DNA from: Pseudogemmobacter sp044142105
GTDB lineage: Bacteria > Pseudomonadota > Alphaproteobacteria > Rhodobacterales > Rhodobacteraceae
DNA length: 64,000 nucleotides
Reading direction: 5' to 3'
Assembly (NCBI RefSeq): GCF_044142105.1
Contig: NZ_JBGTYM010000002.1
Coordinates: 310,001 to 374,000, forward strand
How positions within the stretch are numbered: position 1 is the first letter of the stretch; the number at the start of each line of letters is the position of its first letter. Shown piece after piece: positions 24,574-34,407 of the stretch. Under the pieces are notes generated by a model. That model searched no databases. It saw only the letters and a list, made by a program, of their open reading frames with translations, and was not told where the DNA came from. The position numbers and the translations under genes were made by a program.

Positions 24574-25098
24574 ATGTTCGACACGATGACGGCGACCAAG
24601 ACTGTTGGGGCGGTTTGCGGGGCGCTGCTGGTGTTCCTGCTGGGCAACTGGGCCGCGACCTCGATCTATGCGATGAGCTCGGGCGGCCATGGCGCCGAAG
24701 GCGAAAGCACCCAGGCCTATACGATCGACACCGGTGCCGCTGCTCCGGCCGCCGAGGCAGGCCCGGCGATCGATGTGCCCGCTGTGCTGGCTGCGGGCGA
24801 TGCCGCCGCGGGCGAAAAGGTCTTTGGCAAGTGCAAGGCGTGCCACAGCATCGAGGCCAAGGATGGCACCGGCCCGCATCTGAACGGTGTGGTCGGTCGC
24901 CCGATCGCCACGGTCGAGGGCTTCGCCTATTCCGACTCGATGGCCGCGCATCACCCGGCGGTCTGGGATCCGGAAACCCTGTTCCACTTCCTGGAAAACC
25001 CCAAGGCTTTCGCCGCCGACACCAAGATGAAATTCGCAGGGCTGCCGAAGCCCGAGGATCGGGCGAACCTGATCGCCTTCCTCACCCAGCACCCCTAA
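24574..25098 (+). CDS. cycM: membrane-anchored cytochrome c (CycM/c552 type)
   Basis: A 174-residue cytochrome with an uncleaved N-terminal membrane anchor (VGAVCGALLVFLLGNWAA, residues 11-28), an Ala/Pro/Glu-rich periplasmic linker, and a class I c-type haem domain: C87-K-A-C90-H91, with the Met ligand in TKMKFAG. This is the layout of Paracoccus CycM (c552), which carries electrons from the bc1 complex to the aa3 oxidase. A strong terminator follows directly. Confidence 0.93.
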   Translation: MFDTMTATKTVGAVCGALLVFLLGNWAATSIYAMSSGGHGAEGESTQAYTIDTGAAAPAAEAGPAIDVPAVLAAGDAAAGEKVFGKCKACHSIEAKDGTGPHLNGVVGRPIATVEGFAYSDSMAAHHPAVWDPETLFHFLENPKAFAADTKMKFAGLPKPEDRANLIAFLTQHP

Positions 25099-25121
25099 GG
25101 GTATTCCCGTTGCGGAACGCC

Positions 25122-25153
25122 AAGGCCGTGCCCGAAAGGCGCGGCCTTTTTGA
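25122..25153 (+). terminator. intrinsic terminator of cycM
   Basis: An 11-bp stem (AAGGCCGTGCC with GGCGCGGCCTT, one G-T pair) around the loop CGAAA is followed by TTTTT and lies 24 bases after the cycM stop. This is the cleanest intrinsic terminator in the window. Confidence 0.92.
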
Positions 25154-25261
25154 TTGCCGCGCGGTCAAGGACACGTTTCCCTCACGCATTCGCGCCTTTT
25201 CCATCGACATTCCGCGCTCTAGCATCACAGACTGCGACCGAGTTTGCGGCGGAGGGGTTTG

Positions 25262-27256
25262 ATGGCGGCGAATATGCGGGTTCTGGTCCAGGATGATCGG
25301 GCTGCGAAAGGGTGCGCGGCACTGACGGGCGGGTTTCTCGCCGGAGCGCTGCTCCTGGCATTGTCCGGGGTCGCCCGCGCTCAGGACCCGACGGACACCC
25401 CCACCCCCGCGCCCGACGCCGCCCCTGCGGCAGATGCGGCGACGGCGCCGGGCGGCGACCAGAAAATCATCGTCGCGCATGGCATCTCGACTTTCGGCGA
25501 CCTGGCGCTGCCCGCCGACTTCGCCCATCTGCCCTATGTGAACCCCGATGCGCCCAAGGGGGGCGAGATCAGCGAATGGGCCTCGGGGACCTTCGACAGC
25601 TTCAACCCCTATGCCATCGCGGGCAATGCCGCCGCCCTGTCCTCGATCTTCTACGAATCCATCCTCTCGGGCACGGCGGATGACGTCAGCGCCGCCTATT
25701 GCCTGATGTGCACGACGATGGAATACCCCGAGGATCGCAGCTGGGTGATCTTCAACCTGCGCAAGGACGTGACCTTCTCGGACGGCTCGCCGCTGACCGC
25801 GGAAGACGTGCTCTTTAGCCACAACCTGTTCATGGAAAAGGGCATCCCGGAATATCGCAGCGTCGCGGGCGGCAAGTTCCAGTCGGTCGAGGTGCTGGAT
25901 CCCTACCGCATCAAGTTCACCTTCACCCCCGGCACCCCCTTCCGTGACATGCCTGCCCAGGCCGGCAGCGGGCCGATCTTTTCCAAAAAGGATTACGAAG
26001 AGCATAACCGCGATCTTGAGAAATCGAGCCTCGAGCCCTTCCTCGGCACCGGCCCCTATGTGCTGGAAAGCATGCGCCCGGGCCAGCAGGTGATCTTTGC
26101 GCGCAACCCGAAATACTGGGGAGAGAAGCACCCGCTGAACGTCGGCCAGAACAATTTCGACCGCATCCGCATCGAATATTTCGCCGATGACAACGCGGCC
26201 TTCGAGGCGTTCAAGGCTGGCGTCTACACCTTCCGCACCGAAAGCCTGCCGAAACGCTGGGCGCAGGAGTTCGACTTCCCCTCGGTCAAGTCCGGCGGCG
26301 TGGTCAAGGAAACCATTCCCAGCGGCAACATCGCCGGCGGGGAATCGATCATCTTCAACCTGCGCCGCCCGCAATTCCAGGACCCGAAGGTGCGCGAGGC
26401 GCTGGGTCTGATGTTCAACTTCGAATGGACCAACAAGGCGATCTTCTACGGGCTGTTCGCCCGGACGAATTCGATCTGGGAAAATTCGGACATGGCCGCC
26501 ACTGGCACGCCGACGCCCGAGGAAGCCGCCATCCTCAAACCCCTGGTGGATGAAGGGCTGCTGCCTGCCAGCATCCTAACGGATGAGGTGCCGATGGGCT
26601 CGGTCTCAAGCGAGGCGAATGCGCTGGACCGCCGCAACCTGCGCAAGGCCTCGGCGCTCTTAGACGAAGCGGGCTGGGTCGCCGGCGCCGACGGAATCCG
26701 CCGCAATGCCAAGGGTGAGCCGCTGCGGATGGACATGATCCACACAAGGACCGATCTTCTGCCGGTGATGCTGGCCTATGTGGAAAACCTGAAGGCCATC
26801 GGCGTGCAGGCCAGCTTCGAGCTGATTGACGACGCACAGCTGCAACAGCGCGCCAGCCCGCCCAGCTTCGATTTCGACGCGCTGCCGACCACCGTGGTCA
26901 ATGGCGGGCTGGAACCCGGCGGCGTGCTGAAACAGGCCTGGGATTCGATCGCCAAGGACAATTCCAGTCGCAATCGCATGGGCTATGCCAATCCGGCGGT
27001 CGACAAGATTCTGGACCTTGTGGACAGCGCCTCCAGCAGGGAAGAGTTGACGAATGTCATCCGCGCGCTGGACAGGGTGTTGCGGTCGGAATACGTGGTG
27101 GTGCCGCGCTATTTCAAACGCGACAGCTGGGTGGCCTATTACAACATGTATGATCATCCGCAAAACTTGCCCCCCTATGCGGTAGGAGAGCTTGCCTTCT
27201 GGTGGTACAACCCCGAAAAGGCCGATGCTTTGCGCGCCAATGGCACGTTGAAGTGA
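25262..27256 (+). CDS. yejA: peptide ABC transporter periplasmic binding protein
   Basis: A 664-residue family 5 solute-binding protein with a signal peptide (LAGALLLALSGVARAQ) and a Pro/Ala-rich linker before the mature domain. Landmarks are AHGISTFGDLALPADF, NPDAPKGGEISEW and the lobe segment DVTFSDGSPLTAEDVLFS. The match is to YejA, which binds oligopeptides and microcin C-like peptides for YejBEF. ATG 25262 has CGGAGGGG six bases upstream. First gene of yejABEF. Confidence 0.93.
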   Translation: MAANMRVLVQDDRAAKGCAALTGGFLAGALLLALSGVARAQDPTDTPTPAPDAAPAADAATAPGGDQKIIVAHGISTFGDLALPADFAHLPYVNPDAPKGGEISEWASGTFDSFNPYAIAGNAAALSSIFYESILSGTADDVSAAYCLMCTTMEYPEDRSWVIFNLRKDVTFSDGSPLTAEDVLFSHNLFMEKGIPEYRSVAGGKFQSVEVLDPYRIKFTFTPGTPFRDMPAQAGSGPIFSKKDYEEHNRDLEKSSLEPFLGTGPYVLESMRPGQQVIFARNPKYWGEKHPLNVGQNNFDRIRIEYFADDNAAFEAFKAGVYTFRTESLPKRWAQEFDFPSVKSGGVVKETIPSGNIAGGESIIFNLRRPQFQDPKVREALGLMFNFEWTNKAIFYGLFARTNSIWENSDMAATGTPTPEEAAILKPLVDEGLLPASILTDEVPMGSVSSEANALDRRNLRKASALLDEAGWVAGADGIRRNAKGEPLRMDMIHTRTDLLPVMLAYVENLKAIGVQASFELIDDAQLQQRASPPSFDFDALPTTVVNGGLEPGGVLKQAWDSIAKDNSSRNRMGYANPAVDKILDLVDSASSREELTNVIRALDRVLRSEYVVVPRYFKRDSWVAYYNMYDHPQNLPPYAVGELAFWWYNPEKADALRANGTLK

Positions 27257-27289
27257 CCGTGTCCTGACCTAGCGGGGGCAGACCGAACC

Positions 27290-28435
27290 TTGGGCGCCTA
27301 TATCCTTCGCCGGCTTCTCCTCGTGATCCCGACGCTGATCGGGATCATGGTGATCAATTTCGCGCTGACGCAATTCGTGCCCGGCGGCCCGATCGACCAG
27401 GTGCGTGCCCGGTTCGAGGGGGGCGGCGATGCGATCGATTCCATCGGGGGCACCGAAGGCGGCGGCGTGCAGGATGACAGCGCGGGCTATGCCGGTGCCC
27501 GCGGCCTGCCCCCCGAATTCCTGGCCAAGCTTAAGGTCCAGTTCGGCTTCTCGCGCGTGGTCTGCGATGCGGGTTTCACCGGAACGCCCAGCCTGAAGGC
27601 ACCGGAATGCCACGAAGAGCCGATCCCTGCGCTGGAACGCTTCTTCATCATGATGGGCAAGTTCCTGGTCTTCGATTTCGGCGACAGCTATTTCCAGGGC
27701 AAAAGCGTGGTTGGGCTGATCCTCGACAAGATGCCGGTCTCGATCACGCTCGGCCTCTGGGCCACGCTCATCTCCTATCTCGTGTCGATCCCGCTTGGCA
27801 TCCGCAAGGCGGTGCATGACGGTTCGCGCTTTGACACCTGGACCTCTGGCATCATCATCGCGGCCTATTCGATCCCGTCCTTCCTGTTCGCCATCCTCTT
27901 GATGGTGCTCTTTGCGGGCGGGTCCTATTTCCAGTGGTTCCCGCTGCGCGGCCTGACCTCGTCAAACTGGGACAACCTGAGCCTTGTGGGCAAGGTGGCC
28001 GATTACCTCTGGCATATCGTGCTGCCGGTCTCGGCCCTGCTGATTTCGGGCTTCGCCACATTGACGCTGCTGACGAAGAACAGCTTCCTCGACGAGATCC
28101 GCAAGCAATATGTGATGACCGCCCGCGCCAAGGGCCTGTCCGAAGGCCGCGTGCTGTACGGCCATGTCTTCCGCAATGCGATGCTGCTGGTGATCTCGGG
28201 CTTTCCGGCGCTGTTCCTGTCGGTCTTCTTCGGCTCGTCCCTGCTGATCGAGGTGATCTTCTCGCTCGACGGGCTGGGGCAGCTTTCGTACCGTGCCATC
28301 CTTGACCGTGACTATCCGATCATCTTCGGCACGCTTTACGCCTTTGGCCTGATCGGGCTGGTGATGGGGATCGTGTCGGATCTGATGTATGTCTATGTCG
28401 ATCCACGCATCGACTTTGAAAAGCGGGGGGGCTGA
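27290..28435 (+). CDS. yejB: peptide ABC transporter permease
   Basis: A 381-residue inner-membrane permease beginning YILRRLLLVIPTLIGIMVIN, with about six helices and the EAA loop (MTARAKGLSEGRVLYGHVFRNA). It forms the channel with YejE. The start is a TTG at 27290; it gives the exact family N-terminus, and there is no ATG alternative nearby. The stop overlaps the yejE start by one base. Confidence 0.94.
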   Translation: MGAYILRRLLLVIPTLIGIMVINFALTQFVPGGPIDQVRARFEGGGDAIDSIGGTEGGGVQDDSAGYAGARGLPPEFLAKLKVQFGFSRVVCDAGFTGTPSLKAPECHEEPIPALERFFIMMGKFLVFDFGDSYFQGKSVVGLILDKMPVSITLGLWATLISYLVSIPLGIRKAVHDGSRFDTWTSGIIIAAYSIPSFLFAILLMVLFAGGSYFQWFPLRGLTSSNWDNLSLVGKVADYLWHIVLPVSALLISGFATLTLLTKNSFLDEIRKQYVMTARAKGLSEGRVLYGHVFRNAMLLVISGFPALFLSVFFGSSLLIEVIFSLDGLGQLSYRAILDRDYPIIFGTLYAFGLIGLVMGIVSDLMYVYVDPRIDFEKRGG

Positions 28436-29540
28436 TGGCGCTGTCCCCCCTGAACCAGCGCCGCTGGCGCAATTTCAAGCAGAACCGCCGCGCGGTCTGG
28501 TCGCTGGCTATCTTTGTCGTCCTCTACGGCATTTCGCTTTTTGCCGAGCTTCTGGCCAATGACCGGCCGCTTCTCGTCAAGTATCAGGACGGCTATTACA
28601 TGCCCTTCCTGAACTTCTACTCTGAAAAGACCTTCGGTGGCGATCTGGGCACCGAGGCGAATTATGCCACGCCCGAGGTGCAATGCCTGATCGTCGCGGG
28701 TGGATCGCTGGATTGCTGGGACGACCCTGACGGTATCATGGCCGAGGCGCAGGACAAGGGCACGGCCAAGGGCGAACCCGTCCAGAAGGGCTGGATGGTC
28801 TGGGCACCGATCCCCTACAGCTACAACACCATCGTCAACACCGGCGGGGTGGCGCCGGGCCCGATCACGGCGCAAAACTGGCTGGGCACGGACGACACGT
28901 CGCGCGACGTGCTGGCCCGCGTGATCTATGGGTTCCGGCTTTCGGTCAGCTTCGCGCTTGTCGTCACGGTTCTGACCTCGGTCGTCGGCATCGCGGCGGG
29001 CGCGGTGCAGGGCTATTTCGGCGGCATGACCGATCTTGTCATGCAGCGCCTGATCGAGATCTGGGGCGCGACACCACAGCTTTACATCATCATCATCCTG
29101 ACCTCGATCCTGTCGAAATCGGTCTGGCTTCTGGTCGTGCTAATGGTCGCCTTTGGCTGGACAGGGCTCGTCGGTGTGGTCCGGGCCGAGTTCCTGCGGG
29201 CACGCAATTTCGAATATGTGCGCGCCGCCCGCGCGCTGGGCGTGTCGGACACGCAGATCATGTTCCGCCACATCCTGCCCAATGCCATGGTCGCGACACT
29301 GACGTTCCTGCCCTTCATCGTCACCGGTGTCATCGGCTCGCTTGCCGGGCTTGACTATCTGGGCTTCGGCCTGCCCGCCAACGCGCCCTCGCTGGGGCAA
29401 TTGTCGCGCCAGGCCCAGGGCAACCTGCAATCGCCGCATCTGGCCTTCACCGCCTTCTTCACCTTCGCCATCATGTTGACGCTGCTGATCTTCATCTTCG
29501 AAGGCGTGCGTGACGCCTTCGATCCCCGGAAGACCTTCAG

Positions 29541-29544
<4 letters not shown>
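28435..29544 (+). CDS. yejE: peptide ABC transporter permease
   Basis: A 369-residue permease of the OppC type: N-terminal helix (VWSLAIFVVLYGISLFAELL), a long periplasmic insert typical of YejE (residues 45-135), then transmembrane helices and the EAA loop (VRAARALGVSDTQIMFRHIL). It ends in FEGVRDAFDPRKTFR, the standard end of the family. Start and stop overlap the neighbouring genes, so all four yej genes are one transcript. Confidence 0.95.
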
Positions 29545-31238
<1,694 letters not shown>

Positions 31239-31250
31239 GGCAGAGGGCAG

Positions 31251-32489
31251 ATGAAGATCCTCTTCGTCCACCAGAACTTTCCCGGCCAGTTCCTGCATCT
31301 CGCGCCCGCCTTGGCTGCGCGCGGGCATGACTGCCGTGCGCTTACCGATGCGGTCAACCAGCGCCAGACCGCGATCCAGACCTGGCGCTACAAGCACCAG
31401 CCGGAAAAGGTCGATCCCGTCGCCACCCGGCTGGGGCGCAACTACACCACCATGTCCGACCGCGGCGTGACCGTCGCCCGTGCTTGCCTGCAACTGCGCG
31501 ATCGCGAAGGCTATGTCCCCGACGTGATCGTCGGCCATTCCGGCTGGGGCGAGACCCTGTTCCTCAAGGAAGTCTGGCCCGAGGCGAACCTTCTGGTCTA
31601 CGCCGAGTTCTACTACAAGGGCCGCGGGGCAGATGTTGGCTTCGACCCTGAATTCAACCCGGCCAGCTTTGACCAGGTGATGATCGCCCAAGGCCGCACT
31701 GCCCATCTGGGCCAGGCGCTGACCCATGCCGACCGGGGCCTGTCGCCGACCCATTGGCAGGCCTCGACCTATCCGCCCGCCCTGCGCGCGATGATCGACG
31801 TGATTTTCGACGGGGTCGATACGCGGGCGCTGCGGCCTGACCCGCAGGCCGAACTGACCCTGCCGGGCGGCCCGACACTGCGTGCGGGGGACGAGGTGCT
31901 GACCTTCGTGAACCGCAACCTCGAACCCTATCGCGGCTACCATATCTTCCTGCGCGCCCTGCCCGCCGTGCTCAAGGCGCGGCCCGAGGCCCGTGTCGTC
32001 ATTGTGGGCGGCGACGAGGTCAGCTATGGTGCCGCGCCGAAGAACGGCAAGGGCTGGAAACAGATCTTCCTGAACGAAGTGCGCGACCGGATCGACCTGT
32101 CCCGCGTCCATTTCGCGGGCAAGCTGCCCTATGCGGATTTCACCCGCCTCATGCAGATCAGCCGCGTTCACGCCTATCTGACCTATCCCTTCGTCCTGTC
32201 CTGGTCGATGGTCGAGGCGATGGCCGCGGGCGCGCTGGTCGTGGGCAGCCGTGTGGCCCCGGTGGAAGAAGTGATCCGCCATGGCGAGAACGGGCTTCTG
32301 GTCGATTTCTTCGACATCCCCGCCTGGTCGGACACTCTGATCGCGGCGCTTGAAGACCCCGCCCGCTTCGCCCCCTTGCGCGAAGCCGCCCGGCACACGG
32401 TGATCCAGCGCTATGACCTGACCACGGTTTGCCTGCCGCGTCTCGTCGCCCTGGTGGAGAGCCTTGCCCCTGTCATCGGGCCGAACTGA
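31251..32489 (+). CDS. group 1 (GT4-type) glycosyltransferase
   Basis: A 412-residue GT-B transferase. The N-terminal lobe opens MKILFVHQNFPGQFLHLAPALAARGH, and the C-terminal lobe has the nucleotide-sugar binding order VNRNLEPYRGYHIFLRA, ARVVIVGGDE, HFAGKLPYADFTRLM and the loop WSMVEAMAAGALVVGS with a conserved Glu. The acceptor is unknown; polysaccharide or glycan modification is the family norm. It follows yejF by 12 bases with GAGGGCAG before the ATG and may be read through from the transporter operon. Confidence 0.88.
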   Translation: MKILFVHQNFPGQFLHLAPALAARGHDCRALTDAVNQRQTAIQTWRYKHQPEKVDPVATRLGRNYTTMSDRGVTVARACLQLRDREGYVPDVIVGHSGWGETLFLKEVWPEANLLVYAEFYYKGRGADVGFDPEFNPASFDQVMIAQGRTAHLGQALTHADRGLSPTHWQASTYPPALRAMIDVIFDGVDTRALRPDPQAELTLPGGPTLRAGDEVLTFVNRNLEPYRGYHIFLRALPAVLKARPEARVVIVGGDEVSYGAAPKNGKGWKQIFLNEVRDRIDLSRVHFAGKLPYADFTRLMQISRVHAYLTYPFVLSWSMVEAMAAGALVVGSRVAPVEEVIRHGENGLLVDFFDIPAWSDTLIAALEDPARFAPLREAARHTVIQRYDLTTVCLPRLVALVESLAPVIGPN

Positions 32490-32541
32490 CCCCTTCCCGC
32501 AAGGTTCGTGCAACCGCCGCGTGTGACAGGCAAGTTTGTGT

Positions 32542-32558
32542 TATGCGTACTGCGCATA
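32542..32558. promoter_or_regulatory. short palindrome upstream of the unknown gene
   Basis: TATGCG-TACTG-CGCATA is a perfect 6-bp inverted repeat with a 5-base spacer in an unusually AT-rich 125-base gap. It may be an operator for the gene starting near 32615; this is inference from symmetry only. Confidence 0.35.
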
Positions 32559-32614
32559 CCCGACATGGTGTCGTAATTTCACCGTATTTGGTCGTTTTTT
32601 GTTAGGGCGAGCGC

Positions 32615-33103
32615 GTGTCGCGCCTTAGGCGGTGCCTCTTCAGCATGTTGGATCGTAGGGGCATGTTCCGTTTCTATCAAAAACACTTCGAATGGCGGGG
32701 CCGGGCGCTCATGGCAGCCAGCTACGATTCCCTGTGCGAATTCTATGCCTATCCGCTTGAGGTCGATCTGGGCGGCACCCGTCTGACCATAACGGATCGC
32801 AGCGCGCTTATCGTGCATTTGCATCGTCATCGCACCGCGCTGCAGGCGGCCAGCATCAAGGCGCTGGTGCCGCGCGTGGTGGCAATCGACCTGCCCGGCG
32901 CCGGATCGCGGGTCTGGGTGCGCTGGCGGCAGGATATGGGCGGAAGCTATGGGCCGGACTGGTCGGATGCCGTCTATCATATGCGTCTCGAGGACAGTGA
33001 CGTCCTGATCACCCGCATGGCCTTTACCCGCCTCATGCTGCCCGAATTCGGCCGGGCGGCCACCCATCGCCGTCTTGTCCGCGGCGGTGCCGAGAACGGC
33101 TAG
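32615..33103 (+). CDS. unknown protein, possibly NTF2-like fold
   Basis: A 162-residue protein without signal or membrane segment. The pattern of a long first helix (YQKHFEWRGRALMAASYDSLCEFYAYPLEV) followed by curved strands and HLHRHRTALQAASI resembles NTF2/SnoaL-like folds, but no catalytic set is visible, so I assign no function. The frame opens with GTG 32615; ATG 32645 or 32663 are alternatives that would give a more family-like start. It converges on the Crp/Fnr gene. Confidence 0.6.
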   Translation: MSRLRRCLFSMLDRRGMFRFYQKHFEWRGRALMAASYDSLCEFYAYPLEVDLGGTRLTITDRSALIVHLHRHRTALQAASIKALVPRVVAIDLPGAGSRVWVRWRQDMGGSYGPDWSDAVYHMRLEDSDVLITRMAFTRLMLPEFGRAATHRRLVRGGAENG

Positions 33104-33118
33104 CGGCAGTCCTCTCCC

Positions 33119-33850
33119 CTACATCAGCGGGCGCCGCTCCTCCTTCGGCTCCTCGATCATTGCGACGGCCTGCAACTGGTCCGCGTCCATCACCTCAAGC
33201 ACGCCGCGCGCCCAATTGGCGATCTTGCGCTGGCGCAGTTCGGCCAGGGTCTTGTTCGTATGCACCAGTGAAAGGCCCAGCGCATCGGCCAGATCCTGCT
33301 GGCGGAACGGCAGCGGCACCGTATCCTTCGTGCCCAGCTTCACCGCCCGCAGCCGTTTGAACAGCCGGAACAGCGCCCAAGCCACCCGCTGCAATCCGTC
33401 GCGCTGGCCCAGAGTGGCGACCGTCTCACCCAGGAAATGCTCTTCGACGGCGGAAATCCAGGTCAGGTCGAAGGCGCGCGAGGGGTGGTTGCGGAAGACC
33501 GACCAGATCTCCTCGCGCTTGAAGACGCACAGCACCATGTCAGTCGATGCCTCGACGGAATGGCGCATCGCGCCAATGACGCCTGCCTGCAAGCCCAGGA
33601 AATCGCCCGGCATGGCAAAGTTGATCACCTGTCGGCTGCCGTCTTCCAATGTCTTGTAACGTGTCGCCATGCCGCGCAGCACGGTAAAAAGCTGCGGGCT
33701 TTTCGATCCTTCGATCAGGATCGTCGTGCCGCGATCGACCACCAGCTCGCCGCTTTTGAATTTCAGCATGAATTCAAGTTCTTGTGGATCAAACGGAACG
33801 AAGATTTCCATGCTGCGCAGCGGGCAGGTGTCGCATCTGGTGACCGTCAT
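33119..33850 (-). CDS. Crp/Fnr-family transcription regulator
   Basis: A 243-residue regulator with a cyclic-nucleotide-binding-like barrel (residues 30-140, GDFLGLQAGV) and a C-terminal winged helix (FRQQDLADALGLSLVHTNKTLAELRQ). It has an N-terminal RCDTCPLRS Cys pair but lacks the four-cysteine set of iron-sulfur FNR, so an oxygen-sensing cluster is unlikely. The recognition helix reads LVHTNKT, not the FNR E--SR pattern. It diverges from a receiver-like gene across 97 bases. Confidence 0.88.
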   Translation of the reverse strand: MTVTRCDTCPLRSMEIFVPFDPQELEFMLKFKSGELVVDRGTTILIEGSKSPQLFTVLRGMATRYKTLEDGSRQVINFAMPGDFLGLQAGVIGAMRHSVEASTDMVLCVFKREEIWSVFRNHPSRAFDLTWISAVEEHFLGETVATLGQRDGLQRVAWALFRLFKRLRAVKLGTKDTVPLPFRQQDLADALGLSLVHTNKTLAELRQRKIANWARGVLEVMDADQLQAVAMIEEPKEERRPLM

Positions 33851-33947
33851 GTCCGATTCATCCCGGAAAGATCTGTTGCTATGTCACAGTTAAATGCGCG
33901 GCGTCGCATTTGGTTGCATAGAGGCGTCAGCTTTGTTGGAGGCGACC

Positions 33948-34310
33948 ATGCTGCGTGCGACGGATTGCCTTGTTGTGGCCCACGACCCCTATCTTTCCGT
34001 GGATCTCACCTTCTCGCTGGAAGAGATGTTCAACGACATCCGCGTCGTGGCGATCTCCAGCGTGGCCGAGGCGCGCGAGATGCTGCCATGCCTGTCGCAT
34101 ATCGGGCTTGCGGTCTTTGACGCCGCGCTGAACCGCGCCGAACGTACTGCTCTTGCGGCTGATTTGTCGGCACAGGGCGCGATGATTGCAGTGGTCGGCA
34201 GCCTGCAATCCGCCAACCCCCCCGAGGTCGAGGACGGCATCCGCCGCTTCTTCTTCAACGACGAGCTGCTCGCCTGGCTTGCCACGCTGGTCCAGCCATC
34301 GCAAAGCTAG
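33948..34310 (+). CDS. degenerate response-regulator receiver-like protein
   Basis: A 120-residue single-domain protein with the alternating beta-alpha pattern of a CheY receiver: DCLVVAHDPYLSVDLTFSLEE, VVAISSVAEAREML, IGLAVFDAAL, AMIAVVGS, IRRFFFNDELLAWL. The strand-3 Asp (VFDAAL) is present, but the acidic pair of strand 1 is reduced (AHDP) and the strand-5 Lys is missing (FFFNDE). It may therefore not be phosphorylated normally. ATG 33948 has GGAGG six bases upstream. It diverges from the Crp/Fnr gene. Confidence 0.65.
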   Translation: MLRATDCLVVAHDPYLSVDLTFSLEEMFNDIRVVAISSVAEAREMLPCLSHIGLAVFDAALNRAERTALAADLSAQGAMIAVVGSLQSANPPEVEDGIRRFFFNDELLAWLATLVQPSQS

Positions 34311-34407
34311 GCGGCGGGACTGCGGGGCCGCATGGGCGGTGGACCTCGGCGCGGTCAGCGCCTAGTCTGCCTCTCCGAGTCCCAGCCGAAAGCCGAAGCC
34401 CAGCCCC

